The notes: generated by a model not told the origin, from the sequence alone. DNA of 33,204 bases from Nitrospirota bacterium (GCA_024275315.1 JAJRZK010000053.1:1-33204), one strand, 5' to 3'. Shown: positions 1 to 8,780, numbered from the stretch's first letter. Made by a program: numbers and translations.

Positions 1-714
1 ATGCAGTTTTTCCTGTTGCTCGAACCGGAAGGTCTTACCCGCTTCTTCGGACAGAACTTTCGAGATGCTCTTGAAAGCCTTGTAGTGAAAGTCCGGATCG
101 AACACGGTAAGCGCGGTCACCTTGCAACCAAGCTTTTTATTAATGGCGACAGCCGCTTTCATGGCGGCGAAGGATTGTTCGCTTCCGTCTATACCCACCA
201 CCACGTGCCCGCCTTTCAGTTCCATAGGTTTTTTCATCACCAGCGCATCGACGTTGATCCGCCGGGTCACCCTCTCGCAGACGCTTCCGATCTGGGTGGA
301 CTCCACCTCGCCCAACCCCTTGGCGCCCATGGCCACAAGGTCGTACCGGGCGGTCAGGATATCTTTTACGAGCTCGGCGTAATTCCGGCCTTCCATGGTC
401 TTGCTTGTGTGTGGCACACTGCGCTTGTCGCACTTGGTGTGAAAAACGTCCAAATACGAATCGGATATGACCTTAAGCCCTCTTTCGATCAGCTCACCAT
501 GAATATCGCGCTGTTCCTGCAACTTTTCCGGAGTCTGGTATTCCTCCGGCAGACCGGGCTCCATCTGGATAAACCGGTCCTCGTGCAGCTTCGCGGCGTA
601 TACATGGGCGCCCACCAGGCTGGCGCCGAAACTGTCGGCGAAATCGAGCGACCTGTCCAGGGCCCACAATGAATAATCGGAATTGTCCAACATTACCAGG
701 ATTTTTTGAAACAT
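1..714 (-). CDS. Tandem universal stress protein (UspA family), C-terminus cut by window edge
   Basis: This is a cytoplasmic stress-response protein of the UspA alpha/beta nucleotide-binding fold. The minus-strand frame is open from an ATG at 714 to the window edge (238 codons, no stop). The first Usp domain starts FQKILVMLDNSDYS and ends with the ATP-loop signature GAKGLGEVE followed by GSVCERV (G-2x-G-9x-G-S). A second Usp domain begins after it at GGHVVVGIDGSEQS and runs off the edge, so this is a double-domain Usp. An SD-like AGAGGTGAG sits directly before the ATG. It lies 20 bp downstream of the DUF420 gene on the same strand, so the two are probably co-transcribed. The substrate is unknown: ATP-binding is suggested by the G-rich motif of the first domain. 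The longest plus-strand frames here are shadows. Confidence 0.85.
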   Translation of the reverse strand, partial: MFQKILVMLDNSDYSLWALDRSLDFADSFGASLVGAHVYAAKLHEDRFIQMEPGLPEEYQTPEKLQEQRDIHGELIERGLKVISDSYLDVFHTKCDKRSVPHTSKTMEGRNYAELVKDILTARYDLVAMGAKGLGEVESTQIGSVCERVTRRINVDALVMKKPMELKGGHVVVGIDGSEQSFAAMKAAVAINKKLGCKVTALTVFDPDFHYKAFKSISKVLSEEAGKTFRFEQQEKLH

Positions 715-734
715 CTCACCTCTTGCAAACAAAT

Positions 735-1421
735 CTAGTACTCCGCAATGTAGAGCAAATAATATACCACCGTGCTGGTAAACAGCAAACATGTGAACAT
801 AACAAGGCAAAACCTGCCCAACGCCCTGTGCCGACGATCAAGCTCCGGGAAAAGCCTGACTGTCGCAACGGCAAAACCGGCTGGCACAAAATAGCCGAAT
901 GACAAAAACAGTATCTTGTGACCCAACCCGAAATGATGGGTGTTGAACAGCCACCATGACAACAGCCCCAGCCAGACCAGGCTGATAATCCACAAGATTC
1001 TGGATATATGCGCCCGTCCGCTCTTCAGGAGCATCCGGCCATCCCTTCTCTCGGCGGACTTGAATCCGTTTATTATCATATACGTAGCAGAGAACATCGT
1101 CAACATCACCACCGCGAAATGGGTAAGTAGCACAGGACGGAATATTTCGCGGTATATCCATTCCGGTCCCGGAAAATGGGCCTGGTCCGCAAGACTGGCC
1201 ACTCCCAGCTTCCTGACTTCGTAATAGTAGACGAAATAGGCTATCATCGTCCCCATGGAGGCCAGAATCATCCTGTGATGCTTCAACCCTTTGCCCTGGC
1301 TGGCCAGCAACCCGGAGCCAAGAAAAAGGAGGGTGAACATGACAGCGAAAAAATAGCTGATATCAGACCCCAGGGTGGCCCGGCCGGACAAAAACCCTGG
1401 TCCGTTGAGTATCTCGATCAA
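735..1421 (-). CDS. DUF420 family integral membrane protein
   Basis: This is a 228-residue polytopic membrane protein with about six hydrophobic segments. Histidines lie at helix ends (HHRMILAS, LLTHFAVV, AHISRILW, RRHRALGR), the pattern of DUF420 (YozB/CtaM-like) proteins. Relatives are linked to haem-copper oxidase assembly in Firmicutes; that role is family knowledge and is not shown here, because no oxidase genes are in the window. No ATG is available at the N-terminus. The frame is open from an upstream TGA, and a TTG at 1421 preceded by GGCGGAG is the best start. It ends at a TAG and is followed after 20 bp by the Usp gene. Membership in DUF420 is by pattern recognition, so the function is uncertain. 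Confidence 0.72.
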   Translation of the reverse strand: MIEILNGPGFLSGRATLGSDISYFFAVMFTLLFLGSGLLASQGKGLKHHRMILASMGTMIAYFVYYYEVRKLGVASLADQAHFPGPEWIYREIFRPVLLTHFAVVMLTMFSATYMIINGFKSAERRDGRMLLKSGRAHISRILWIISLVWLGLLSWWLFNTHHFGLGHKILFLSFGYFVPAGFAVATVRLFPELDRRHRALGRFCLVMFTCLLFTSTVVYYLLYIAEY

Positions 1422-1742
1422 ATCTCCGCCAGATGGTTGTTCAGGATCATTTCATTCCCTGGTTTCGCTATTTGATTTAAACGTTTTGAGGCGATATTAT
1501 ATGCCATATTTTTCATCATGGCGCCACAAAAACCCGGAACCTGCCCATGTGACAGACCCGAGGGCAACCTCCGGCGACGGCAAAATCCGTTTGATTACAA
1601 AAAGTTGCACGTCACCCGGAAAAATACGGGCGCCCGGGGAATGTTCGCCGCACGGCGACGGGGGACCGGGAAACTCGCGGCAGGGGACATACCATTTGAA
1701 AACCGGCGGCGGAGGCGTTCGCCGCATGGCACTGAGGGCGTT
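1422..1742. other. Intergenic region without recognisable gene
   Basis: This is about 320 bp between the DUF420 start and the first 31-bp repeat. Short frames exist on both strands, but none shows a recognisable motif. The stretch holds small palindromes: a perfect CGGGCGCCCG at 1627-1636 and CGCCG-CA-CGGCG at 1646-1657. I see no RNA gene. Confidence 0.5.
1496..1501 (-). promoter_or_regulatory. Candidate -10 box (TATAAT) for the DUF420-Usp pair
   Basis: A perfect TATAAT on the minus strand lies about 75 bp upstream of the DUF420 start. No convincing -35 hexamer sits at 16-18 bp, so the call rests on the -10 alone. Confidence 0.35.
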
Positions 1743-1834
1743 ACCCCGCGCAACCCGCGCGCGGGGACTTTTACAGAGGGAGTGAATCAAAGCATCTGAG
1801 AGAACCCCGCGCAACCCGCGCGCGGGGACTTTTA
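1743..1834. repeat. Two identical 31-bp hairpin repeats, 61-bp period, at the 3' end of the OMP gene
   Basis: The 31-bp sequence at 1743-1773 recurs exactly at 1804-1834. Each copy is an 8-bp GC stem (CCCCGCGC / GCGCGGGG) with a 7-nt loop, followed on the plus strand by ACTTTTA. The 30 bp between the copies is unrelated to them. The second copy ends one base from the OMP stop codon at 1836-1838. Hairpin plus T-run would act as a terminator only for plus-strand transcription, yet the flanking genes are on the minus strand. A 61-bp period also equals the repeat-plus-spacer length of type I-E CRISPR arrays, but there are only two copies and no cas gene, so I do not call CRISPR. Confidence 0.8.
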
Positions 1835-1835
1835 A

Positions 1836-2999
1836 TCAGAACAGGTAGACCAGGCCCAGGTCGATGTTGTAGACGTTGTACGTGGCGTCCTGTGACGAAT
1901 AGCCGTCTTTTTTATCGTTGATGATCGCATACCGGAGCTTGAACGTGGTGTACGCCTCCTTGTTGAGCCTCCATACCAGGCCGGGCTCGACATATATCTT
2001 GTCCCGCCCGCCATCATACAGAGAGTCGCTTTCACCATATTCGTTGGCGTCGGCCACCTTGTACCCCGCCACGCCGGTATACGTGATCCGCCTGTCATAC
2101 ATATATTGGTTTACGATGGAAATTTCCTTCGTGTTGGCGTTGGAGTTGCCCGTTTCCGATTTGAGGACGTCACCCTCGGACAACCGTTCGTTCTTGTCCT
2201 GCTGGCTATACACAGCCACCAGCGTTGTCATCGTGTTGTCCGACCAGATGTGGGTGTACCGGACATCAAGACTGATCATGTCACCTTTGCGGAACACGTC
2301 GTCGCCTCCCTGGGTGTCCACCCCGAAGGTCGTGCGCATCAGGGTCAGCAAAACCATGTCTGTCTCGCCCGGTTTAAGCAGGGAGCTGACCACGATCGTA
2401 TAGCTGTCACCCGGGTTGAATTCATCCCCATCGACATCGGAAGTCGGGTCGTACTCGCCGGAGTTTAAATATCTCCCGCCCAGCCCCCAGGTGAACATCC
2501 CCGTCCTGATCGACGCGGCGAAGTGCGGGGCGATGTTCAACCCTTCACCATAGGTGTTAAGCAAAAGCAGGTCCTCGCGGATATCCTCATAAATGCTCCT
2601 GCCGAGGTTTTCGGTTTCAAGCCCGGTCTGCCCCGTCGGAAGGCCCAGGTCCACTCCGACACGGAGGTTGAGCTTGCCGATGTTCGTGTTATAACACGTG
2701 GTGAGGGCGGTGTCGTTGAGCCCGCTCAGGTCGAACCCGGAGCTTGCAGAGCCAACGGTATACGAGGTGCTGGCAAAAGAGGATGTGACCCCCGCTCCCC
2801 ACTTCCGGTTGTCGTAGACAAGCTGGAAATAGCCGATGGTCTGCGTCCCGTCGGACTCTACTCCGCTGGCGCTGAAATGGCCGTAGTTAGCCGACACGCC
2901 CACGTACCACGGCTTGTTTTCGTCGGCGAAGGCGACAGGGCGCCATGACACCACCGCCAAGGCGACGGCTACCGCTATAGCTGGTTTTACATATCTCAT
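1836..2999 (-). CDS. Outer-membrane beta-barrel protein, unknown family
   Basis: This is a 387-residue exported protein. A signal peptide (MRYVKPAIAVAVALAVVSW, likely cleaved after AFA) is followed by repeated amphipathic beta-strands with alternating aromatic residues. The C-terminus is LGLVYLF, ending in Phe as expected for BAM-inserted barrels. I estimate 12-16 strands but cannot assign a porin family or substrate. Its ATG overlaps the stop of the upstream FecR-domain gene (ATGA, 2996-2999), so the two are translationally coupled. The partner is therefore probably the periplasmic FecR-domain protein. The 31-bp hairpin repeat abuts its stop codon. Confidence 0.75.
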   Translation of the reverse strand: MRYVKPAIAVAVALAVVSWRPVAFADENKPWYVGVSANYGHFSASGVESDGTQTIGYFQLVYDNRKWGAGVTSSFASTSYTVGSASSGFDLSGLNDTALTTCYNTNIGKLNLRVGVDLGLPTGQTGLETENLGRSIYEDIREDLLLLNTYGEGLNIAPHFAASIRTGMFTWGLGGRYLNSGEYDPTSDVDGDEFNPGDSYTIVVSSLLKPGETDMVLLTLMRTTFGVDTQGGDDVFRKGDMISLDVRYTHIWSDNTMTTLVAVYSQQDKNERLSEGDVLKSETGNSNANTKEISIVNQYMYDRRITYTGVAGYKVADANEYGESDSLYDGGRDKIYVEPGLVWRLNKEAYTTFKLRYAIINDKKDGYSSQDATYNVYNIDLGLVYLF

Positions 3000-3940
3000 C
3001 GTTTACGGTTTATCTGAATTGTGATTGATCCCCGGACCGACGCGTTGTTGCTCGGCGACCCGTTGTGCCCGGACCTGTTGGACAGCCCGGAGCCCTGGTC
3101 CATCTGGTTATCCAACCTCAGCGAGGAACTGTCCTGCACGCCGGGATCGATAAGCGGAACCGACACCCTGCGGGCCACGTTGTCCATCATCATCTCGTTG
3201 GAAGGAGCCTCCTCTTTCACGCTGAAGGGGAGGTTCGTGGTGAAATCATACAGACTCGAGTCGGGAATAAGCACGGGTTTATCCGGAGCCTGCCCCAGCG
3301 ACACCGTCGTCATGAAACAGCTGTTGACATACAACATGGTTTTGGCGGGGTCCCGCCCTTTAACATACACCCTGCCGCTTTGCCACAACGAGCTGTCCTG
3401 GCAAAAACCAGCCCCCGACCCGCCACCACGCGGCTTTCCGGTTTTACCCTTGGGGAGCACGTAGACGTTAAGCGTTCTGTCGTCGGGCAGTTCCGTGACA
3501 AAATCGGTGCCGGCCACGCCGACTATGGCCACGCGGGTCTGGTATTCGAACTGGGAATCCTCCGTCGCCAAACTCGAAACGATGGACCGGACACGGCCCA
3601 TCAGCAGACCGAATATGGATTTGGTCGCCCCGCCGCTTTTGCGTCGCAACGATTTTATCGTCAGGTCCGACGACTCGCCCAGGCGGATGCGGTCTTTCGT
3701 GCTGAACTCTATCTCCAGAGCCGAAGAGGCTCCCGTGATAATCCGGTCGCCTTCATAAAAATTCCGCCCTACATCCACCCTCGATGTCTTCGCGTCGGCG
3801 GCGGCTATAACCTTGACATCCCCCTCCACATGAATCGCCGTGGCGGTTATGGAAGCGGCGTAGGCGGACGTGGGCGCAAGCCACAGACACGCGGCCATCG
3901 CCAGCCAGCCGAAAACGATTATTCTCACCCGTTCAGGCAT
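2996..3940 (-). CDS. FecR-domain exported protein
   Basis: This is a 314-residue protein with a signal peptide (hydrophobic core IIVFGWLAMAACLWLA, probable cleavage after AYA near residue 29). A FecR domain follows at about residues 36-150 (GDVKV, GRNFYEGDRIITG, SALEIEF, RIRLGESSDLTI, then TRVAIVGVAGTDFV). In this family the domain is a beta-rich periplasmic module, found in TonB signalling anti-sigma factors and in surface proteins that lack a sigma partner. No ECF sigma gene is nearby, so classical iron signalling is unlikely. A Gly-rich insert (GKPRGGGSGAG) and a polar Asn/Ser-rich C-terminus follow. The ATG has a modest AGGT upstream. The gene overlaps the beta-barrel gene by 4 bp, suggesting a joint envelope function. 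Confidence 0.8.
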   Translation of the reverse strand: MPERVRIIVFGWLAMAACLWLAPTSAYAASITATAIHVEGDVKVIAAADAKTSRVDVGRNFYEGDRIITGASSALEIEFSTKDRIRLGESSDLTIKSLRRKSGGATKSIFGLLMGRVRSIVSSLATEDSQFEYQTRVAIVGVAGTDFVTELPDDRTLNVYVLPKGKTGKPRGGGSGAGFCQDSSLWQSGRVYVKGRDPAKTMLYVNSCFMTTVSLGQAPDKPVLIPDSSLYDFTTNLPFSVKEEAPSNEMMMDNVARRVSVPLIDPGVQDSSSLRLDNQMDQGSGLSNRSGHNGSPSNNASVRGSITIQINRKR

Positions 3941-4014
3941 TTGTCGTACCTCGCCATATCTTTAGCTGTCGTCATATTGATCGCGCCTATTCTATCACCA
4001 TCACCTTTTCTGTT

Positions 4015-5355
4015 TTACCACGGACATCCGGCCGTGTTATCCGTATCCATCGTGACCCTCATGGCGCCGGTGGAAGTAAGAGTGCATGTGTACACGACCT
4101 GCGGCGATGTGCCCGGATCCACGGTCGGGCCGATCCACAGGTAGTAAACCGGCAGTGCGGAGACCCAGGTCCAGTTGGTGGTGCCGACCCCTAACAAGAT
4201 ATACGTTGTCGGGACTTTGTCATCGGACAATACGCTGGATATGTCCGTAACCCCCGGCCCGCCGCCTCCGGAAACGTAACTGCATGTCGTGGTGATCGTG
4301 TCCCCGGCCGTGGGGACAACTTGCCATATGTCGGCGATGCAACCGCCGCCGGTGGGCACCCGGTCGTTTAAGTTAACCACGGTGCCGGCCGGAACCACGG
4401 GACCTTCCACCGTAAACGAGACAGACTGCCAAACCGAGGCGGCGTGAGTGTCGGTCACCGTGCAGGTGAGGGTATAGCCCCCTTGAGCCTGCGGCGTGTA
4501 TTGCACCTGGGATCCGCTGTCGGACCACCCCGCCCCGTCGCTCCAGCTATAGGTCAGCGCGTCCCCGTCCGGGTCCCACGCGTCGCAATTGGCTGTCACG
4601 GTATCCCCGGCCTGAGGCGCGGCGTCGCTGACGGTGACAGAATTGATTTCCGGAGGCATGTTCCGCACGGTGATGGTCACGCACGAGGAATCAGACTTTG
4701 CGCCTCTTGCGTCTGTCAGGGTCACGCAAACGGTGTATTCACCCGCTCTTGGAGCGGAAAACGTGACCGAACCGCCGGAGCCTGCGATGGTTCCGCCGCC
4801 ACCGTCCCACTGGTATGTGAACGCGTCTCCCTCAGGGTCGTAGGCCGTGACCACGATCGTAACCGGGGCGGCAGTGTTCATATCCGTCGAAGAAGCGGTC
4901 ATGGAAGTTATGATCGGCGGCGAGTTGAGCGTTATGTTAAACGAAAGGTTCACAGGTTCGCCGGCGATCAGATATATGGTCTGCGAATCTGTGTATGTCT
5001 GGCCGTTGCTGTCCTCGACAACTATGGTAAACACCCGGAGCCCGGGCGAGACATAAAAATCGGCGGTAAGCGTATCTACAGGCACGTCGATCGTGACCGT
5101 GTCTATCCCCTCGCCGGATATGGTCAATGTAATTTTAACCACGGTGACCGCTCCCGTGGCCTGCGCCGACACCGGCGGGGTAAGCTGACCCGTGGACTGG
5201 TCGTAACCGTATCCGTCCGGCCAGTTCAGCTCGAGGCTGGCTTTCGAGCCGTTATCGGCAGAAGAGGAGGTGGAACTGGCCCCGCAACCTGCAATGACCA
5301 TTACAATTATCGCAATCACGGATATGGTCAGCGAAAGCTTGCATACTCTCCCCAT
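4015..5355 (-). CDS. PKD-repeat lipoprotein (paralogue 1)
   Basis: This is an exported lipoprotein of about 446 residues. I start it at the ATG at 5355 (AGGGGG 5-6 nt upstream). That gives a short positive N-region, a hydrophobic core and the lipobox VIAGC. A frame open further upstream lacks signal-peptide logic. Next come a module beginning LELNWPDGYGYDQSTGQLT, two PKD-like Ig domains (AYDPEGDAFTYQWDGGG; WDPDGDALTYSWSDGAG) and a Cys-containing beta-rich C-terminal domain ending CTLTSTGAMRVTM. It is clearly paralogous to the next gene upstream: same order, same first module and same end motif. A role in adhesion or surface polymer contact is inferred only from the PKD repeats. Confidence 0.8.
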   Translation of the reverse strand: MGRVCKLSLTISVIAIIVMVIAGCGASSTSSSADNGSKASLELNWPDGYGYDQSTGQLTPPVSAQATGAVTVVKITLTISGEGIDTVTIDVPVDTLTADFYVSPGLRVFTIVVEDSNGQTYTDSQTIYLIAGEPVNLSFNITLNSPPIITSMTASSTDMNTAAPVTIVVTAYDPEGDAFTYQWDGGGGTIAGSGGSVTFSAPRAGEYTVCVTLTDARGAKSDSSCVTITVRNMPPEINSVTVSDAAPQAGDTVTANCDAWDPDGDALTYSWSDGAGWSDSGSQVQYTPQAQGGYTLTCTVTDTHAASVWQSVSFTVEGPVVPAGTVVNLNDRVPTGGGCIADIWQVVPTAGDTITTTCSYVSGGGGPGVTDISSVLSDDKVPTTYILLGVGTTNWTWVSALPVYYLWIGPTVDPGTSPQVVYTCTLTSTGAMRVTMDTDNTAGCPW

Positions 5356-5458
5356 CGGGCCCCCTGCGTTGTCTTGAAAGTTTCCTATCGGGTTTGATTG
5401 GTCATCATTTTCCAATAAATATTAGAAAATGTGAAGTTTTTTTCGATGGAAACGCCAT

Positions 5459-5485
5459 CCGACAATCTTGCCGGCTCGTTGTCGG
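5459..5485. other. Inverted repeat between the two PKD lipoprotein genes
   Basis: CCGACAA and TTGTCGG pair across a 13-nt loop, and a second small hairpin (GATGG/CCATC, 5445-5459) abuts it. No T-run follows on the minus strand, so this is a weak terminator candidate or an mRNA processing structure between the two paralogues. Confidence 0.4.
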
Positions 5486-5531
5486 GCGCGTGTGAACGCG
5501 TGACGGCGCCGGCCATATCATCCGCTTTTCA

Positions 5532-6890
5532 TTAATCCTCATCCCATATCTCGGTGATGGTTATGGGAAAATTCGATGTCAGGGTACAGACATAGGACCC
5601 GTCGTCACACCCGCCTGCACAGGTTTCCTCGAAATCTATGCAGTAGTTGTTCTGGGTCGATGTCCACTGGATGGTGGACGGAGGTTCGGTGTCTATAAGA
5701 TCCGGGTCCCGGGCGACGATATTGCCAGTGGTAAAGTCGCATGATCCGATGGCGCCGAAATTTCTTGAAACCGCTATGTCATAGTTCGTCCCCGTGCCAT
5801 AGGTCATTGCATCGCAGGTAAACGAAAGGTTGTCGCCAATGGTCATACCTTCGAGCCTGTATATGTCGTCACAACCGTCAAGGCACAAGTCGTCCGCGAT
5901 CCGGTAGGAAAATTTCGCCGAGTTCAATGTGATGGACCGCGTGGCCGTGGCTCCCTCGTCGTCGGTGACTGTCACGGTGATTGTTCTGGGGCCGACCGAC
6001 CAGGTCATATATGTAACCGTCGAACCACCGCCGTTGAACCTCTGGTTCATGGACCTTGCAGAGCCGCCCACACCGTCCGACCAGCTATAGGAAAGTTCCA
6101 TCTGCTCGGGATCCCACGCGTCGCAGGTGATGGTCACGTTCTCGTTCGCATCGGGCGCGGTGTCGCTTGCGGTGAGCGAATTGATCACGGGCGGGGCGTT
6201 GATCACCGTGATGGAAACCGACCCTGAGCCGGTTCCCCCCGTGGCCGACGCGTAGCACGTGATGGTCTTCGAGCCTCTCGACCTGGGAACATAGGAGACT
6301 GTGGCGCCGTTGGCCGACCAGCCCTCGCCGTCGCTCCAACTGTAGGTTATCGCGTCACCGTCAAGGTCGCGGGCGCTGCATGCGAGCATGATCGCCGTTC
6401 CGGTTTGGGGAGATGTGTCGCTGGCCGTGACGGAGTCCACTATCGGCGGAGCGTTTATTACGAGATTGAAAACCAGGGTCACCGGCTCGCCGGCCGTCAA
6501 ATACATGGTCACCGAATCCGTAAACGCCACGCCCGGTATGGAGGTTTCCACAGTAATGGTGAAAGTGGTGTCGCCGGATGGAATGGTAAAATCAATGGTT
6601 AACGTATCCAGGCTTACGTCCAGAGTGGCGGCTATGGCGCCCCCCTGCGAAATGGTGAGGGTCACCTTCGTGACATACGAGGGCAACGTGGCGTTTTTGG
6701 GGCCGGAGGGGCTGGTTAACTGGCCCGTGGACTGGTCATAACCGTATCCGTCCGGCCAGTTCAGCTCGAGCCTGGCTGTAGAACTGTCGCCGCGGGAATA
6801 GGAGGCCGAGCCGCTCCCGCAACCCGCCATGACCATCGCAACCAGGATAACCCCGGTTATGGCCATCGGAAGCTTGTACGCGATACTCAT
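5532..6890 (-). CDS. PKD-repeat lipoprotein (paralogue 2)
   Basis: This is a lipoprotein of about 452 residues. The start is the ATG at 6890 (AGGGG about 7 nt upstream), giving MSIAYK, a hydrophobic segment and the lipobox MVMAGC. The mature part opens with a Ser/Gly linker and LELNWPDGYGYDQSTGQLT, a string also present in the neighbouring paralogue, where the DNA is also almost unchanged. Two PKD-like domains follow (ARDLDGDAITYSWSDGEG; AWDPEQMELSYSWSDGVG). The C-terminal domain is Cys-rich (DLCLDGCDD, ETCAGGCDDGS) and ends CTLTSNFPITITEI, similar to the end of paralogue 1 and to pre-peptidase C-terminal-like beta-sandwiches. The two genes arose by tandem duplication, followed by divergence of the C-terminal domain. 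Confidence 0.8.
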   Translation of the reverse strand: MSIAYKLPMAITGVILVAMVMAGCGSGSASYSRGDSSTARLELNWPDGYGYDQSTGQLTSPSGPKNATLPSYVTKVTLTISQGGAIAATLDVSLDTLTIDFTIPSGDTTFTITVETSIPGVAFTDSVTMYLTAGEPVTLVFNLVINAPPIVDSVTASDTSPQTGTAIMLACSARDLDGDAITYSWSDGEGWSANGATVSYVPRSRGSKTITCYASATGGTGSGSVSITVINAPPVINSLTASDTAPDANENVTITCDAWDPEQMELSYSWSDGVGGSARSMNQRFNGGGSTVTYMTWSVGPRTITVTVTDDEGATATRSITLNSAKFSYRIADDLCLDGCDDIYRLEGMTIGDNLSFTCDAMTYGTGTNYDIAVSRNFGAIGSCDFTTGNIVARDPDLIDTEPPSTIQWTSTQNNYCIDFEETCAGGCDDGSYVCTLTSNFPITITEIWDED

Positions 6891-7036
6891 CGAATTCCCC
6901 TTTTTTTCGAGCCCGCTTCTTGCCGCAATGCTGTATAATTGTATCATATCGCTGTGCAGGTTTGAAAGTTTGATACACCATACGGTAAACTTCCTGTTTA
7001 TTTATATACACCTGTTCCAACGATCGGAGTGGATAT

Positions 7037-7504
7037 ATGATCGAATCGTTAAAGAAGTTTTTCGCGGGACCCGAACCGGGGGACAAGGCCGGCGGCGACC
7101 CGAAGCGCGATATAATGGTGGCCACCTGCGCGATCATGCTGGAAATGGCCAATATCGATGACGAGTTTACCCGTGACGAGCAAAACGAAATAGTCTCCGT
7201 TCTCAAAAGCCGGTTCCGGCTGGCCGACGAAGTGGCTGTCAAGCTGATGGATTCCGCCCGGGCGGAGCTTGAAAACAGCGTCGACCTGTGGAGCTTCACG
7301 AGCATGATAAACAAGAACTACTCCCGGGAAGAGCGGATCGGTATCATGAGGACAATCTGGGAGATCGTATACACCGACGGGAAGCTGGACAAACATGAGG
7401 ACTACCTGGCCCACAAGCTTTCCAACCTGTTGCGACTCTCACACAAAGAGCTTATCGACGCGAAATTGAGTGTGATCTCCAGGTCGAAAGCTCCGGACAA
7501 ATAA
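7037..7504 (+). CDS. TerB-like (tellurite resistance/DjlA-type) protein
   Basis: This is a 155-residue soluble, all-helical protein. Two acidic repeats typical of TerB-like folds are visible: NIDDEFTRDEQNEIV near residues 39-53 and YTDGKLDKHEDYL near 114-126. Each carries the (D/E)-G/E-x-(F/L)-x-x-x-E arrangement that binds divalent metal in TerB. GGAG precedes the ATG by about 8 nt. It is followed after 25 bp by the metallophosphoesterase gene on the same strand, so the two are probably one operon. Other ter genes are absent, so tellurite resistance is not implied. Confidence 0.75.
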   Translation: MIESLKKFFAGPEPGDKAGGDPKRDIMVATCAIMLEMANIDDEFTRDEQNEIVSVLKSRFRLADEVAVKLMDSARAELENSVDLWSFTSMINKNYSREERIGIMRTIWEIVYTDGKLDKHEDYLAHKLSNLLRLSHKELIDAKLSVISRSKAPDK

Positions 7505-7529
7505 TACCCCCCACCCACGTCCACCAACA

Positions 7530-8780
7530 ATGTTTATCGTAATAGTTTCAGCGGTCTGGTTTCTTGCGCATCTGCTCATCGGCGTCAGCCTCATCGGGCC
7601 GATGAAGCTGGAACGCAGAGGGCGCGTATTGGCCTGGGGCCTGTTGTGGGCGCACTTCTTGTTGTTACCCATAGCTTTCTCCACGCGATTGATGGAACCG
7701 AAACCGTCATGGTACGCCCCGTTTTTCTGGGTTACCTTCACTTTGGCCGGGTTTACGTTGATCCTGTTCCCCCTCCTTGCGGTAAAGAGCGCCGCATGGA
7801 CGTCGCTGGACCTGTTCCGGTATCTCGGGAAAATCACCATCGCGCGCGCCCCCATCGGCGCCCCGACCGACCCCTCACGCAGGTTGTTCATCACCAACAT
7901 GATCAACGCCGGTATCGTCGTGTCGTCAGGATCGTTGACCTGGGCCGGCCTTGCCACCGCAAAAAAGCCGCCCGCGACGCTGACTGTCACAATCCCCATA
8001 CCAGGGCTGCCCAAACAGCTTGACGGGTTCACGGTGGCCCACATCACCGACACCCATATCAGCCCAACCATCGACGGGAAATACCTGGGCGACATAGTGG
8101 ACAGGGTCAACCGGCTTAAGGCGGATATGATAAGCTTCACCGGAGACCTGGTGGACGGGCTCGTGGATGAAATGAAAGACGACGTGGCCCATATCGCCAG
8201 GTTAAAGGCGCGGCACGGCGCGTTTTTCGTTACAGGCAACCACGAGTATTACTGGGACCTGGACGGATGGCTGGGCGAAGTCAGACGGCACGGACTCACC
8301 ATCCTCCACAACGAGAGCGCGGTGATAGATCATGACGGATCGAAAGTGCTTGTGGCCGGTGTCACGGACTATTCGGCGGGGAACCATGTCCCGTCCCACG
8401 CTTCGGACCCGGCAGAGGCGGTGGCCGGGGCGCCTGATTGCGATGTAAGGATCATGCTTGCCCACCAGCCAAAAAGCGCGCCGGCGGTGGCGAAAACAGG
8501 CGTCGACTTACAACTGTCCGGCCATACTCACGGAGGGCAGTTTTTCCCGTGGAACCTTATTGTGCCCTATTTTCACCCTGTCATGCCGGGGTTGCATAGG
8601 TATGAAAACATGTGGGTATACACCAGCCGCGGATCGGGTCATTGGGGCCCTCCTCTTCGGCTGGGTTCGCCCCCTGAAATAACACGACTGGTTCTCCGAC
8701 CGGTGTGGGGATATAACAGCGGACCGGAGAAACCAGCCGTGGGGGGGCATATTTATCCTTCCACGGTACCAGCGCTTTGA
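7530..8780 (+). CDS. Membrane-anchored metallophosphoesterase (YkuE/YaeI-like)
   Basis: This is a 416-residue protein with about four hydrophobic segments in the first 85 residues, a further one near 120-142, then a calcineurin-like phosphoesterase domain. All metal-binding motifs are present: D174-x-H176 (HITDTH), G205-D206-x-x-D209, G236-N-H-E, H312 (LAHQP) and GHTHGGQ at 331-337. The family hydrolyses phosphoesters with two metal ions; close relatives (YaeI, YkuE, LpxH-like) act at the membrane. The true substrate is unknown. No SD is visible before the ATG, so translation may be coupled to the TerB-like gene. Its 3' end overlaps the convergent cusA gene by 28 bp. Confidence 0.88.
   Translation: MFIVIVSAVWFLAHLLIGVSLIGPMKLERRGRVLAWGLLWAHFLLLPIAFSTRLMEPKPSWYAPFFWVTFTLAGFTLILFPLLAVKSAAWTSLDLFRYLGKITIARAPIGAPTDPSRRLFITNMINAGIVVSSGSLTWAGLATAKKPPATLTVTIPIPGLPKQLDGFTVAHITDTHISPTIDGKYLGDIVDRVNRLKADMISFTGDLVDGLVDEMKDDVAHIARLKARHGAFFVTGNHEYYWDLDGWLGEVRRHGLTILHNESAVIDHDGSKVLVAGVTDYSAGNHVPSHASDPAEAVAGAPDCDVRIMLAHQPKSAPAVAKTGVDLQLSGHTHGGQFFPWNLIVPYFHPVMPGLHRYENMWVYTSRGSGHWGPPLRLGSPPEITRLVLRPVWGYNSGPEKPAVGGHIYPSTVPAL

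Noticed and set aside
1743-1834. CRISPR array
   Set aside because: Only two repeats, no cas genes, no third degenerate copy at 61 bp upstream; kept as a repeat only.
3065-4144. 359-codon plus-strand frame opposite the FecR gene
   Set aside because: Antisense to a gene with signal peptide and FecR domain; the translation has no recognisable domain.
8753-8780. Frameshift or mis-annotation at the overlap of the phosphoesterase and cusA
   Set aside because: Both frames are full length and motif-complete; a 28-bp tail-to-tail overlap is ordinary.
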